A stretch of 64,000 nt of DNA from Kiritimatiellia bacterium (GCA_012103575.1 WLWN01000001.1:1379792-1443791), one strand, 5' to 3'. Shown: positions 38,384-48,241, counted from the stretch's first letter. Notes: generated by a model not told the origin, from the letters alone. Numbers and translations are program-made.

Positions 38384-39193
38384 TTAACATTCGACCCTGG
38401 ACGTTCGATTCCTCTGACAAATCCCTCGTTTGGAAGATTCTATAAACTGAACAAATTCTTCAACAAAAGGGCCTGAACATTGTTCTTTGATGTGTTCAAC
38501 AGCTTGTGTAACGTTGAGACTTGAATTATACAAAAAATCAAACGCACGTTTCACTTCTTTTCGTTCATCGGGATTAAGGCCAGCACGTTTCAACCCTATA
38601 CTATTTAGCCCTGAAACTTCATTTAGACGAACGCTATGAACCGTACAAAATGGGGGAACGTCTTTACTAACCCCCCCACCCCCTCCAACCATGGCCAACC
38701 GACCCACACGAACAAACTGATGAATACCCTCCACCCCCGCAACAAAAACCTGATCCCCTATTTCTACATACCCCCCCAGTAAAGCTCCGTTCGCGAGTAC
38801 AACTTGATTACCCAATTTGACGTTGTGCGCTACATGGCTACACGCCATAATAAAACAGTCATCTCCCACAACCGTAGAAGACCCTTCTTTTGTTCCTCTA
38901 TGTACAGTAACACACTCACGAAAAACACAATGGGACCCTATTTTCACATACGTTTCAGATTCTTGAAAGGTAAGGTCTTGAGGCGTATCACCAATAACGG
39001 CTTGGGGATGCACGTGACATCCTGAACCCAATGTTGTCCCTCGATAAATTACGGCATGGGATTTTATGATACTATGGTCCCCTATCTGGACTCCCTCTTC
39101 AATAACTGAAAAAGGTCCTATCTGAACACCAACACCTATATCCGCATGCTTCGATACGATAGCGCTTGGATGTATCTCTGTATTCACGGACAT
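38384..39193 (-). CDS. lpxA: UDP-N-acetylglucosamine acyltransferase
   Basis: 269 residues. The left-handed beta-helix is built from hexapeptide repeats (IHPSAIVSKHADIGVGVQIG and IGDHSIIKSHAVIYRGTTLG). The catalytic-loop region is FIMACSHVAHNVKLGNQVVL, and the C-terminal helical part has LNSIGLKRAGLNPDERKEVK. LpxA does the first step of lipid A synthesis, so the organism has an outer membrane with LPS. The gene stands between radC and the FMN riboswitch without other lipid A genes in the window. Confidence 0.93.
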   Translation of the reverse strand: MSVNTEIHPSAIVSKHADIGVGVQIGPFSVIEEGVQIGDHSIIKSHAVIYRGTTLGSGCHVHPQAVIGDTPQDLTFQESETYVKIGSHCVFRECVTVHRGTKEGSSTVVGDDCFIMACSHVAHNVKLGNQVVLANGALLGGYVEIGDQVFVAGVEGIHQFVRVGRLAMVGGGGGVSKDVPPFCTVHSVRLNEVSGLNSIGLKRAGLNPDERKEVKRAFDFLYNSSLNVTQAVEHIKEQCSGPFVEEFVQFIESSKRGICQRNRTSRVEC

Positions 39194-39199
39194 AATGAT

Positions 39200-39868
39200 T
39201 CACTCAAATTCGATAAAACCCGTTTCGCGGAAACTATAATAGTCAGCTTGATGGCCTTTTTGAGAACCCATAATAATATGATCGAGCACGTTTCTATTTC
39301 AATAATCTTTCCTGCCTGAATGAGTTGTTTTGTTGTTTGGATGTCCTCTGAAAACTTCCCGAGGATGAACAAGACTAGCATTCAAGGTCCCTTTACTCAT
39401 TTCTTTAGGAGCCCCTTTCAATCTGTTTTTGGTATCGAGCAGTAAAATCCGAAACGCTTCTTCTTCGCGCGTTCTTATTCGTTCACGTAAAATATCTGCT
39501 ACATCTTTAGGCGTATGGACAGAAGGCTGTTCAGGCATCTGCTCTTCGGCTAAACGCTTAGCTAACTCCAAGGATGCTTTCAGCACCTGAGCTTTGGCCT
39601 TCCCCATCCCACGATAGCTCGATAATTCATCGGTCGAGACCTGTGCTAACATAGTAAGCGATCCATATTCTTTTAAAAGCTGCTGAGCCAAATCGCTCAC
39701 GTTAACCCCTCGCGTTCCACTGCGAAGGAGCAAAGCAAGCAATACGTCATCAGGAATGTTTTCAGCGCCTATTCTCTCAAATAATTCGCGCGGTCGTTGA
39801 CGAAGAGGCACATCCCTCATTCGACGTCGACCGGGCACTATTTGATAGATTGTTGAATGTACATTCAT
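39200..39868 (-). pseudogene. radC: RadC-family protein lacking its JAMM metal site
   Basis: From MNVHSTIYQIVPGRRRMRDV, the N-terminal HhH-like part (LLALLLRSGTRGVNVSDLAQ and YRGMGKAKAQVLKASLELAK) and the start of the catalytic domain (LLLDTKNRLKGAPKEMSKGT, LNASLVHPREVF) are normal. The stretch carrying HxH...D is then missing: VHPREVF is joined directly to the later SEDIQTTKQLIQAGKIIEI in another frame. A second shift leads to LDHIIMGSQKGHQADYYSFR and ETGFIEFE. A deletion of about 20-25 codons removes the metal ligands, so any remaining protein should be inactive. Confidence 0.85.
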
Positions 39869-39884
39869 ACGTTTCCCAAAGGCT

Positions 39885-41140
39885 CTAACAAACATAATCA
39901 CCATATGCACGCATCATTTTTTTGGGCATACGGACTTCTAATTGTGCGTTTTCATGATCGTATTTCTCTTCAAAGATATGTGCCGTTCCTTTAAGAGAGG
40001 CAATTAGATTCCCTTTTGCTAACGGAATTCGAAGACGAACCGTACGGCTTTGGTCCTTTAAAAAGTCAGCTATTTCGGCCCTTAACACTGACAACCCCTC
40101 CCCCGTATGCGCTGAAATGCAAACAGATCGCTCACCGTTTGAAGTCATAAAATGGTATTGATCCTTAGCTTCGGATCTATCTAATTTATTAAACACCGAT
40201 AGGATAGGTTTATCAGCCACCCCCAATTCGCCTAAAACCTTCATAACAGCCTCTATCTGTTGCCCTACTTGAGGATGAGAAGTATCAATCACATGAAGGA
40301 GCACATCCGCTTCGATCACTTCCTCGAGTGTTGCTTTGAAGGATTCAACAAGATGATGAGGCAATTTGCGAATGAACCCTACTGTATCAGTGAGCAAGGC
40401 CGATTGATGATCGGGCAAATCAATTTGTCGAGTGGTTGGGTCTAATGTAGCAAACAGTTGATCAATCGCTTTGATAGCCGATCCTGCAAGACTATTTAAT
40501 AATGTCGATTTTCCTGCATTGGTATATCCCACCATAGAAAACAAAGTCCAACCATGTCGACGACGACCTCTTCTGAGTTCATTGCGATGCCGTCTCACTT
40601 TTTTCAAATCGTTTTTAATCTTATGAATCCGCTCCCCAATACGGCGACGATCCACTTCCAATTGCTTTTCACCCGGACCTCTTAATCCAATCCCTCCCTT
40701 TTGACGTTCTAAATGGGTCCACATTCTGCGTAACCGAGGCATCATATATTCGAGTTGTGCCAACTCAATTTGAAGCCGACCTTCCTTCGTTTGTGCATGC
40801 TGAGCAAAAATGTCTAAGATCAATTGGGATCGATCAATGATGCGAACATTTATCCCCCTTTCTAAATTACGACTTGCACGGGAGATAGATCATCATCAAA
40901 TACGACCAGAGATAGTTGACGATCCTTAACCCAAGCAGCCATCTCGGCGGCCTGCCCTTTTCCAATGAAATACGCAGGGGACGGTTTGCTTTGCTTGAAA
41001 ATTTTCCGATCTAAAACCTGAGCGCCGGCTGTGACCGCAAGATGAGCTAACTCGTCAAGTGAATCTTCTGTATCACAACGCTGTTTTTCATGCTTGAGAA
41101 CACCGACAAGCAAAGCCGTCTCTATACCACGATCTTCCAT
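39885..41140 (-). pseudogene. hflX: GTPase HflX, single frameshift
   Basis: From the ATG at 41140 (MEDRGIETALLVGVLKHEKQ) the N-terminal domain runs to [12 protein letters not shown]. One base appears missing near 40870. The next frame continues [20 protein letters not shown] and then the HflX hallmark [20 protein letters not shown]. The GTPase domain has [38 protein letters not shown] and [11 protein letters not shown]. HflX is a ribosome-splitting GTPase induced by stress. An upstream in-frame start at 41227 is less likely, because it would overlap miaA. All motifs are intact, so a sequencing error is plausible. Confidence 0.88.
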
Positions 41141-41190
41141 AATTTTGTTTTTTGCACACATTTTAATAAAACGCGAAGCACGAAATAGGT

Positions 41191-42162
41191 TTAGATTACA
41201 ACTGAGCTTGGACCGTATATCTCCCACCCTTTCATAACCTCCTGTGCGATTATTTCAACCGGCATATCGGGAGAGATTTCTATCCAGTGCACATTCATTT
41301 GATTTCGAAACCACGTCATTTGGCGTTTAGCCAACTGCTTCGTTCGGCGAATAGTTTGTTGTTTCGCTTCATCCAGACTACATTTATTCGCTAACACCAA
41401 TAGAGCTTCTTTATACCCAATAGCCTGTACAGCGGTTTCTGATAATTCTCTATATCTATTCTTCAAAGCTTTCACCTCATCCAGAAGACCCTGTTTATAC
41501 ATGCTTATAATACGTTCTTCAATAACAGGATATAACCATCGAGACGGCATCCTCAACCCCATCAAAGTCCCTGTGGATGTAACGTCCCATTTTTTTTCAG
41601 CTGAAACAACATCTTGATCAGCCAATTCAAGAGCTCTTATTAAACGACGTGGATTCTGAGGATCTTCAATCGCTTTCAATCGTTCAGGACTGATCGCTCT
41701 TAGTGCTTGTTGAATGCCTACCACTCCTTTTTTCTCTAAGACGTTTTGATAGGAATTACGCAATCCTTCGTTGGAACGAGGAAGAGGATCTAGCCCTTGC
41801 GCCAGACATTTCACATAAAGCCCTGTCCCCCCTACAATAACAACACGTTGGCCTGAATAAAATAAACGTTGCCTCTCTTCTAAAACATAGCGCAAATAGT
41901 CTCCCACATTAAAAGACTGATCAGGCTCTACGACATCAACCCCCCAGTAGGTTACTTCGGAACGGTAGCTTTCAGGAGGTTTGGCCGTACCAATATCCAT
42001 ACACTTATACACTAGCATAGCGTCTGCAGAAAGAAGATAGTATCCATTTGATTCAGCAATACACTGGGCAACGTTTGTTTTTCCTATGGCCGTAGGCCCT
42101 ACCAGAAAAAACGCTTCGGGGTTTTCTTGCGTTTGAAATCTCGGTTGGTGACTAGCCGGCAT
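41191..42162 (-). CDS. miaA: tRNA dimethylallyltransferase
   Basis: 323 residues. The P-loop is FFLVGPTAIGKTNVAQCIA. Then DAMLVYKCMDIGTAKPPES, VEPDQSFNVGDYLRYVLEER, VIVGGTGLYVKCLAQGLDPL and QNPRRLIRALELADQ follow, all MiaA landmarks. It adds a dimethylallyl group to A37 of tRNAs reading U-starting codons. It overlaps lspA by 11 bp and precedes hflX, the common miaA-hflX order. Confidence 0.95.
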   Translation of the reverse strand: MPASHQPRFQTQENPEAFFLVGPTAIGKTNVAQCIAESNGYYLLSADAMLVYKCMDIGTAKPPESYRSEVTYWGVDVVEPDQSFNVGDYLRYVLEERQRLFYSGQRVVIVGGTGLYVKCLAQGLDPLPRSNEGLRNSYQNVLEKKGVVGIQQALRAISPERLKAIEDPQNPRRLIRALELADQDVVSAEKKWDVTSTGTLMGLRMPSRWLYPVIEERIISMYKQGLLDEVKALKNRYRELSETAVQAIGYKEALLVLANKCSLDEAKQQTIRRTKQLAKRQMTWFRNQMNVHWIEISPDMPVEIIAQEVMKGWEIYGPSSVVI

Positions 42163-42646
42163 CTTTTTCCTGAATAGGACCTGTTGAATTATTCATCGTG
42201 TCACGCATGGTCAAGCCTGAAGACACCATATACATGCCCACCCCTATACAAATCGCTGAGTCTGCAATATTAAATGAAGGCCAATGATAACCAGCTATAT
42301 GAAAATCAAGAAAATCGGTCACCCAACCTAACCGGATACGATCCATGAGATTCCCTATAATTCCACCGAACATAAGCCCAAATGCTATGCGCTGATCCCA
42401 GCGATCGGTTACGAAAGACTTTCGAAAAATAATCATAAGACATAACATAAAAACGGAGATGATAATGAGCGCCGTGTTTTGTCCCGTAAGCATACCCCAA
42501 GCAGCACCCGTATTACGCAGATAATTAAGATTCAAAAAACCTTCAATAACAGGTCTCGTTTCACCCAATGCAAAATCAAGCCGAATCCATTGTTTGGTGA
42601 GCTGATCAAAAAACGTAATGATTATAGCAATGATAAGGGGGGTCAT
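42152..42646 (-). CDS. lspA: Lipoprotein signal peptidase II
   Basis: 164 residues with four transmembrane helices. The active-site regions are LNYLRNTGAAWGMLTGQNT, GGIIGNLMDRIRLGWVTDFL (first Asp) and WPSFNIADSAICIGVGMYMV (second Asp). It cleaves prolipoproteins in the inner membrane; the small lipoproteins in this window would be substrates. Overlaps miaA by 11 bp. Confidence 0.95.
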   Translation of the reverse strand: MTPLIIAIIITFFDQLTKQWIRLDFALGETRPVIEGFLNLNYLRNTGAAWGMLTGQNTALIIISVFMLCLMIIFRKSFVTDRWDQRIAFGLMFGGIIGNLMDRIRLGWVTDFLDFHIAGYHWPSFNIADSAICIGVGMYMVSSGLTMRDTMNNSTGPIQEKDAG

Positions 42647-42732
42647 AGTTATTCGTCACTTTAAAATAATTGCTGGTTACCTAGTTGAGTTAATCTGCTG
42701 AATGGCCCTAAAAAAGATAACGGATAACAAAG

Positions 42733-43344
42733 TTAATCTGAAGCATTAATTGTGGGACCAAAAGGACGATATTTTGTTTTGCCGCGTTCAATTTCTGATT
42801 GAGCTTTTACAGAAAGACGGACGTGTGGAAGAACTTTTAAGCGCTCCTTTTCAATCGGTTCCTCTGTCATTTCACAGATACCATAGGTCTTCATTTCTAT
42901 ACGCTCTAACGCTTCGTCAATTTCATAGATGATATCTTTTTCGCTACTTACCAAATTCAACGCTAGTTCACGATCAAAGTTATCCGTGCCCTGATCAGCC
43001 ATATGAAAGCTATAACTGGAAAGATCACCCGAAGCATCACGCTGGGAACGATTTAGATTATCACCTGCAAGAAAGGATATTTCATCAACAATCCGGTCAC
43101 GTAAGTTCAGCAACAGCTGCTTAAATTCTCTTAATTCCTTGACCGTCAAATTCGTTTTCTTCTGCTTTTTTGTTTTTTTTAAAGATTGAGATGCAAGAAT
43201 TTTTTTGGACAATGCAACGATTTTTTTCTTCGTTTTAGAAACGGCTGCTTTTTTTACGGCTTTCTTTTGCTGAGTTTTGCTTGCTGTTCTTTTTACCGTC
43301 TTTTTAGATGCGAATTTTTTTTTGGTTGAACTTTTTTTTGCCAT
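42733..43344 (-). CDS. DksA/TraR-type protein with lysine-rich N-terminal tail
   Basis: About 203 residues from MAKKSSTKKKFASKKTVKRT at 43344; an upstream start at 43434 is less likely. The first 90 residues are very Lys/Ala-rich (KKAVKKAAVSKTKKKIVALS), resembling histone H1-like tails. The C-terminal half is a DksA/TraR helical hairpin (LRDRIVDEISFLAGDNLNRS and FDRELALNLVSSEKDIIYEI), then LERIEMKTYGICEMTEEPIE. The zinc finger is degenerate, with only one of the usual cysteines visible. It may act on RNA polymerase or on DNA architecture. It lies upstream of lspA, the usual neighbour in PVC-like genomes as I recall. Confidence 0.8.
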   Translation of the reverse strand: MAKKSSTKKKFASKKTVKRTASKTQQKKAVKKAAVSKTKKKIVALSKKILASQSLKKTKKQKKTNLTVKELREFKQLLLNLRDRIVDEISFLAGDNLNRSQRDASGDLSSYSFHMADQGTDNFDRELALNLVSSEKDIIYEIDEALERIEMKTYGICEMTEEPIEKERLKVLPHVRLSVKAQSEIERGKTKYRPFGPTINASD

Positions 43345-43447
43345 ATTTCCCTCAACTTTTATATTATTCCAAATTACTTCTTTTTGTTCAAAAAAAAGAC
43401 GCGGGTGTTTAACACATAGGGGAAAAGCTGTCAATCTACAAAATACT

Positions 43448-43468
43448 CTTTTAACTGACGGATCCAGG
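43448..43468 (+). repeat. Solo terminal repeat of the 163-bp MITE
   Basis: TTTAACTGACGGATCCAGG, the right-hand MITE end, appears without the rest of the element, 100 bp upstream of the DksA-like gene. No matching left end is found nearby, so it is probably a deletion scar. Confidence 0.75.
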
Positions 43469-43525
43469 TTTTAAAAAAGTTGTGAAAAAAGCTCTTTGGA
43501 TCCTGTGAAATAGGGAATAGAACGA

Positions 43526-43745
43526 TTATTCGTTTTGAAGCCCGCAAAGAACCTCGGCAAGCCCTTCACCTCGAGCGATCTGAAGCATGGAAGGAAGCCA
43601 TTTTATCGAATCGAACGTAATTCTTGCTTGGTTTGATTCCAGGAATAACAAAGCAGCCATGACGACAGTGCGTTTGTTTGGACCCCTTTTAGCCCCATCT
43701 ACCGAGTTCTGAGATTTAAAAGCATTGGGAAGAAAAATAACACAT
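43526..43745 (-). pseudogene. Possible Doc/Fic toxin remnant
   Basis: A short frame with no Met start reads AFKSQNSVDGAKRGPNKRTV, then VMAALLFLESNQARITFDSI, and ends at 43526. The NKRT block followed by a hydrophobic helix and LESN resembles the core helix of Doc (DGNKRTALxxxLxFLxxN). The front part is missing. The identification is weak. The remainder of 43470-43790 has no other supported feature. Confidence 0.35.
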
Positions 43746-43791
43746 CGGCTGAAAGGCTGATAGAATCTTTCATGATAGAAAAAGTGTTATG

Positions 43792-45089
43792 TTAAGGTAA
43801 AGACTTTGCTTTCTTGAGTTTTTCTGGAAGATAGGTTTCCAATACAAAATTCAAGCCATGTTTGGCAAAGGCCTGTTGCTCAATACGCACACCCATTTTC
43901 AATAACTGTTCAAGCGTCTTCTGCCAGTCTTTATGGTGTTTAATAAAAGGATCGTTCTTTAACGCGTCTTTTGCATGTTTGATGTCCACATCTTCAAGAG
44001 GATGGGTCGCATCTTCTAATCTGTAATCAATGATGTCTTGAGGCGTTACGCCCAAGAATTTGACTTGAGGAACGCAAAAGAAACGATTGATGTGGGCCGC
44101 CTGACCAGAACCCACTTTTAAGGTCCGATAAATATTGCAATACCCATAGGGATCACCATCGGTAAACGCTAAAACGGGAATTTTTTGATCATCGGCTAAG
44201 CGACGAATAAACCGACGACACGCACGCGTTGGCACACCACTCATAGAAACCAAAATACAGTTTTTGTTTTCATAAAAACGATGATGAACTAAACGTTGAA
44301 ATAAACCTGGATCCGTCAGTTAAACGTGGGATTTCTGTGCGAATGCTTTGGAGGCAAAAGGTTGCAAAAAAACGCAGGCGCACCCGCTGGGTGCGTCGAG
44401 GCTTTTTTGTAATTCCTTTTGGCCCAAATGGTTCGTGCAGAAAACCGCGTTTAACTGACGGATCCAGGATAAAGATGCTGTTTCTACCACTAAGATAAAC
44501 TTGGCTTTTGTTTGAAACCCTAAATGCTCTACTCGTGAAGGTACACTCCATGCACCGGTTCCCAGCTTTCCGCAATCAATCTTTACCTGCTGCCCGGTCC
44601 CCGGGTTTTTATCAATAACAACTACGGGTCCGCAAACATCACCACCACGTTCCTCTGGTATATATCCAAGCTGTTCCTGGTTAATCCCGAGCATAGCTTC
44701 CATATCGTCTAAGAGTGTATCACTCTCCGGTTGTTGGTCAAAACGACAGGCCCCCAACTTTTACTATTATAATAGACCTCACGTTTCCTCGCGATATCGT
44801 CTTTATCTAATAAATCATTTTTTGTTGTGGCCAATAGACGCATGGATTGTGCAAAGGTTTTGATCGTGTTATAAGAGAGGGTTCGGGTAACGATTTTCCC
44901 TAAAATCTCAAAATGCCCACGTTTCGTGTCATACTTTACGTTCGATAAAAAACGTATGGGAAAACGCATCGTAGGTTTTTTCGTCTTTTTCGTGATGTCT
45001 TGATAAACGCCTTGCGCCACCTCTAAAATTTTTCTGGAGGCAGCTTTTTTCGAGACAACTTCTGGGGCCGATGATTTTTTCGTGACCAT
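43792..45089 (-). pseudogene. top6A: DNA topoisomerase VI subunit A, broken by MITE and frameshift
   Basis: The N-terminal winged-helix part has FAQSMRLLATTKNDLLDKDD and IARKREVYYNSKSWG. The tract at 44751-44755 has five C (one short), and after the shift GACRFDQQPESDTLLDDMEA continues. The MITE at 44306-44468 splits the Toprim-side region: VVETAS-L/F before it, QRLVHHRFYENKNCILVSMS after it. Removing the MITE and one ATAAA copy restores ETASLFQRLVHHRF exactly. The Toprim acidic motif LAFTDGDPYGYCNIYRTLKV remains, and the C-terminus ends AFAKHGLNFVLETYLPEKLK. Subunit A makes the double-strand break in type IIB topoisomerases. It is downstream of subunit B. Confidence 0.92.
44306..44468 (+). 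mobile_element. 163-bp palindromic MITE, copy 3, inside top6A
   Basis: Same sequence class as copies 1, 4, 5 and 6. ATAAA flanks both ends (44301-44305 and 44469-44473). The insertion adds 168 bp (56 codons). In the reading phase of top6A the MITE ends in a TAA within its TTAAACG terminus, so the gene is truncated although the downstream phase is unchanged. Confidence 0.95.
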
Positions 45090-45095
45090 AAGACA

Positions 45096-45133
45096 GATTT
45101 TTTTTAGACAGGATTACAGGATGAACAGGATTT
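45096..45133 (+). repeat. Left terminal inverted repeat of the GxxExxY unit
   Basis: GATTTTTTTTAGACAGGATT followed by ACAGGATGAACAGGATTT. It is the near-perfect inverse of 45586-45623 (about 36 of 38 positions). The pair encloses only the GxxExxY gene. Confidence 0.85.
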
Positions 45134-45147
45134 CATATGATGATTTT

Positions 45148-45525
45148 TTATGAGAAGGTAAGTTCTTTAAGTTTTCGTTTAACTTCGACCTTTCTTTCCC
45201 CAAAATTCAATAACAAGCCGACTTCTTTTTCTGTTGCCTTTAAATAATTTACTAGCTGTACTTCATGAGCCTGTATAATCCGCTTTACTGATTTTAGCTC
45301 AAGAATAATGGTATCATTTACGATTATGTCGGCCTTAAATTCACCTACGACCTCTCCGTCATAATAGACAATAATTTCTTTTTGAGCTTCGGCTACCATT
45401 CCAGCTTTCTGAAGTTCAATCAACATACATTTTTCGTATATGGACTCAAGAAATCCATAATTCATTTTGTTATACACACGATAGGCACAGCCAATAATTT
45501 TTTCCGTTACTTCTCTATATCCCAT
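45148..45525 (-). CDS. GxxExxY family protein (PD-(D/E)xK-like fold)
   Basis: 125 residues. The family motif is GFLESIYEKCMLIELQKAG (GxxExxY). Then EIIVYYDGEVVGEFKADIIV, the ILELKSVKRIIQAHEVQLVN block with the E-x-K nuclease-like signature, and GLLLNFGERKVEVKRKL follow. The family is small and of unknown function. Members are known from rRNA intervening sequences and from isolated spots. Here it is inserted between top6B and top6A and is flanked by 38-bp inverted repeats, suggesting a mobile unit. It does not interrupt either neighbour. Confidence 0.88.
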   Translation of the reverse strand: MGYREVTEKIIGCAYRVYNKMNYGFLESIYEKCMLIELQKAGMVAEAQKEIIVYYDGEVVGEFKADIIVNDTIILELKSVKRIIQAHEVQLVNYLKATEKEVGLLLNFGERKVEVKRKLKELTFS

Positions 45526-45585
45526 AACTCTTCTCTTCCTTTATCAGGTTGTGATTTTTTTTATGATGTACTCGACATCTAAACA

Positions 45586-45623
45586 GAATCCTGTCCATCC
45601 TGTAATCCTGTCTAAAAAAAATC
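45586..45623 (+). repeat. Right terminal inverted repeat of the GxxExxY unit
   Basis: GAATCCTGTCCATCCTGTAA followed by TCCTGTCTAAAAAAAATC, the inverse of 45096-45133 with one internal mismatch. Immediately outside it lies the stop of top6B (45637). Confidence 0.85.
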
Positions 45624-45636
45624 TTTCTCTTCAAAA

Positions 45637-47322
45637 TCACACTTCCAAATGTGTCCGCTCTAGCATGGTGTTTAGTTTTTTCACAACGGTTGTTTCCTGG
45701 CGTTCGCTTAAATCAAGCACGTCTTTTAATCCAATCGCTAAATGCGGAATATACTCTTCAATATAACTACGTTTTCGCTCCGCTTCGGCCTCTCGCCGTC
45801 TACGGTTTATGTATACAGATAAACGTCGACCACATTCTTGTATGGCAAACGTAGTCTCTTTGATGATCTCTGTATAATGGGCAATGGCTTCTTTACTCTC
45901 ACTCGTAAAAGGAACCCATACACTCGCCATGTGCAACATAACGACAAGCGGCCCGACCGGTATAGCCCCCTTGGGTTGCGAGATCCCATACGATTTCCAA
46001 TTAACACCTGTTACAGCACGAGACATAGCACAGGCGCCAGTCATATAAAGTAATGGAACACGATTCGCAAAACGCATCATTCGCACAGGATCCTCTGCCT
46101 CCAAGTCTTTATTTTCACCGGGTTTAGCATAAGCGAGGCCTACCTCTATCTGAAAAAGATGCCCCCTATATATCGTTGGGTTTCGAGTGGCGGCTGTATA
46201 GAAATCGGCTTCAATTTCTTTTTTGAGTCCAGCAATCATTTGCTCTTCGCCAATCGGCGCTAAACAATCCGTCGCAGGGCGCATTAATTTCGTTTCTTTG
46301 ATCGCCTTAAAAAGCGCTTCACTTTTCTTGGTGAGCAACTCGTGTGGGTCGAGCTTGCGGATTTAATTTTGCCGTTTCACAGATTTCAAGGGCGGCACGA
46401 GAACTGACCCTGGAAAAGTCTTGGTTTAACGCAGCACGCAATGTACGTGCTTGAGTATCTTTTAACATCTGCATAAGAAGACCTAATTCAATACCATGAG
46501 GATGAGGTTTAATTTCGACGGTTGGGTCAGGTAACTTTTTTGAAACACGTTGAAACGTTCTCCATGGTACAGATGATTTTTCGACAGATTCTTCTGGATT
46601 TTTCTTTTTGATGATTTGGACCCGATAGTGAAGTTGAAGGTGGGGATTAACAATCGCACACTGTTTGAGAAACTCATCCACCGAAAGTTTTCCTCGGACA
46701 TAGGCCGCTTCCATTTCAATATGAACAGAGGTTCTATGAGAAAAAACGATCTCTTTTCCCACTGAACCCTCGGCATCTGTTGGATAAAAAGTAGGTTTCC
46801 ACTCTATTTGTTCATCCGCAAGAATCGCGGGTTTGTTATGACGCGTATCCACTTGAACCTTCATAGCATGGGCTAATTTTTGTCCTTTAGTTTTGGAAAG
46901 AATGATCGTTGACGTACCGGTGTTAATTGGCAGTACATGCCTGCCGCACTAATCCCAATGCCTTGCTGACCACGCGACATACGCAATCGATGAAGTTTAG
47001 ATCCATAAAGCAGTTTTGCAAAGATCTTTGGGATTTGAGACTTTACAATTCCAGGACCATTATCCGTCACACAGACCCTAAACCGATCCGAAGCTGTCTG
47101 TTCAAGCTCTATACTAATTTCGGGTACAATACCCCCTTCTTCACAGGCGTCCAAACTGTTATCAACGGCCTCCTTAACCGCGGTCATAAGCAATCTTCGA
47201 GGACTATCAAAACCAAGGAGATGCCGATTTTTGAGGAAAAACTCGGACACGGAAATATCGCGCTGTTTCCGAGCAAGAGATTCTGCAGTTTCACTCTTTT
47301 GGGGCGATTTTTTCTTTGCCAT
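45637..47322 (-). pseudogene. top6B: DNA topoisomerase VI subunit B, two frameshifts
   Basis: The GHKL ATPase part (47322-46873) has [40 protein letters not shown] and [21 protein letters not shown] missing base near 46920 shifts the frame; the correct continuation [20 protein letters not shown] joins the second piece (46864-46319) with the transducer region. A second shift near 46350 leads to KLDPHELLTKKSEALFKAIK and the C-terminal piece (46338-45637), with NRVPLLYMTGACAMSRAVTG. All typical blocks are present, so loss is recent or an assembly artefact. Subunit B binds ATP and gates the enzyme. Confidence 0.9.
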
Positions 47323-47330
47323 AGATGCGA

Positions 47331-48074
47331 CTAATTCCGTTTAACTTTGACTAGCTTTTCTTCTTTAGACACATCTATAAACATCCATAAACGTCCTAAA
47401 TTGACCTCTGTTTCTTTTACTTTTGCATTGTATTCCCAAAAGGTAAAAACCATCTGAAACTCCGGGATATACGTGTGTGGACCATCGGATCTCTCCAACT
47501 GATAATCATAGGTTAACGTAATCCGGCCAGGCTTTTCCTCGCGCCGTGTAGGTTTCCCTAAATATTCCGAAAGCTTCTTGATCGTCGGCAACTTTATATA
47601 CATCTCACGCCATTTCCATTCAGTTTTTTTGGAACGTTTAGTAATGCGAGCGTCTTTGATCGGGCTAAACATCTCCACAAAATTTTTCATGGTAATAAAA
47701 TTCTTGAACCGTTTCGGGAAAACCACTTCCGATAATTTGTCATCACGAAATAACAGGGTCGAAACAATATCTTTATTCTCTTTTTGAGGCGCATTCAACT
47801 TCCTGAACACATAGCGTTGTAGGGTACCTCGCAAAGTTGTTTGGATGGATGAAGGTTTTAGTCCGGTCAACCACTGCATATCATCAGAATACAACACCGG
47901 GTTTTTATAGACTAACGTGGGAGCTTTACGTTGCTTGACACTAAAATATTCAGGAAATTGCGCCAGTTGATTCTTTAGTGTATTCAGGCGAAGATAAACA
48001 CAACCGGAAAGAGATAATGTAACCCCCATTATACATAGGATAAAAGTTACTCTTTTAAATAGGGCTCGTTTCAT
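47331..48074 (-). CDS. Lipoprotein of unknown function
   Basis: 247 residues from [20 protein letters not shown] at 48074; the annotated-length alternative start at 48110 lies 12 codons upstream. The signal sequence ends in a lipobox LSLSGC (Leu-Ser-Gly-Cys), so it should be lipidated. The body is basic and aromatic-rich, for example [20 protein letters not shown] and [20 protein letters not shown]. It is eight bases upstream of top6B, probably by coincidence of an operon. No domain recognised. Confidence 0.65.
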   Translation of the reverse strand: MKRALFKRVTFILCIMGVTLSLSGCVYLRLNTLKNQLAQFPEYFSVKQRKAPTLVYKNPVLYSDDMQWLTGLKPSSIQTTLRGTLQRYVFRKLNAPQKENKDIVSTLLFRDDKLSEVVFPKRFKNFITMKNFVEMFSPIKDARITKRSKKTEWKWREMYIKLPTIKKLSEYLGKPTRREEKPGRITLTYDYQLERSDGPHTYIPEFQMVFTFWEYNAKVKETEVNLGRLWMFIDVSKEEKLVKVKRN

Positions 48075-48123
48075 AAAATTAATATTTCTCCCTGGTGCGC
48101 AAAGTCGCATTGTTGGAAAAGCC

Positions 48124-48209
48124 TGGTACCCGGGGGGGGATTCGAACCCCCACGCCTAAAAGGGCAACGGATTTTAAGTCCGTTGTGTCTGCCATTCCAC
48201 CACCCGGGC
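48124..48209 (-). tRNA. tRNA-Leu (anticodon UAA)
   Basis: Minus-strand sequence GCCCGGGTGGTGGAATGGCA starts the acceptor and D-arm. The anticodon stem-loop is ACGGA-CTTAAAA-TCCGT with anticodon TAA. A long variable arm and the T-arm with GGTTCGAATCC follow. The acceptor closes as CCCGGGT, and the sequence ends ACCA with encoded CCA. The 86-nt length fits tRNA-Leu. It decodes UUA. Confidence 0.95.
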
Positions 48210-48241
48210 TTTTGCTAAGGTCTCAAAATAGATCCTATCTA

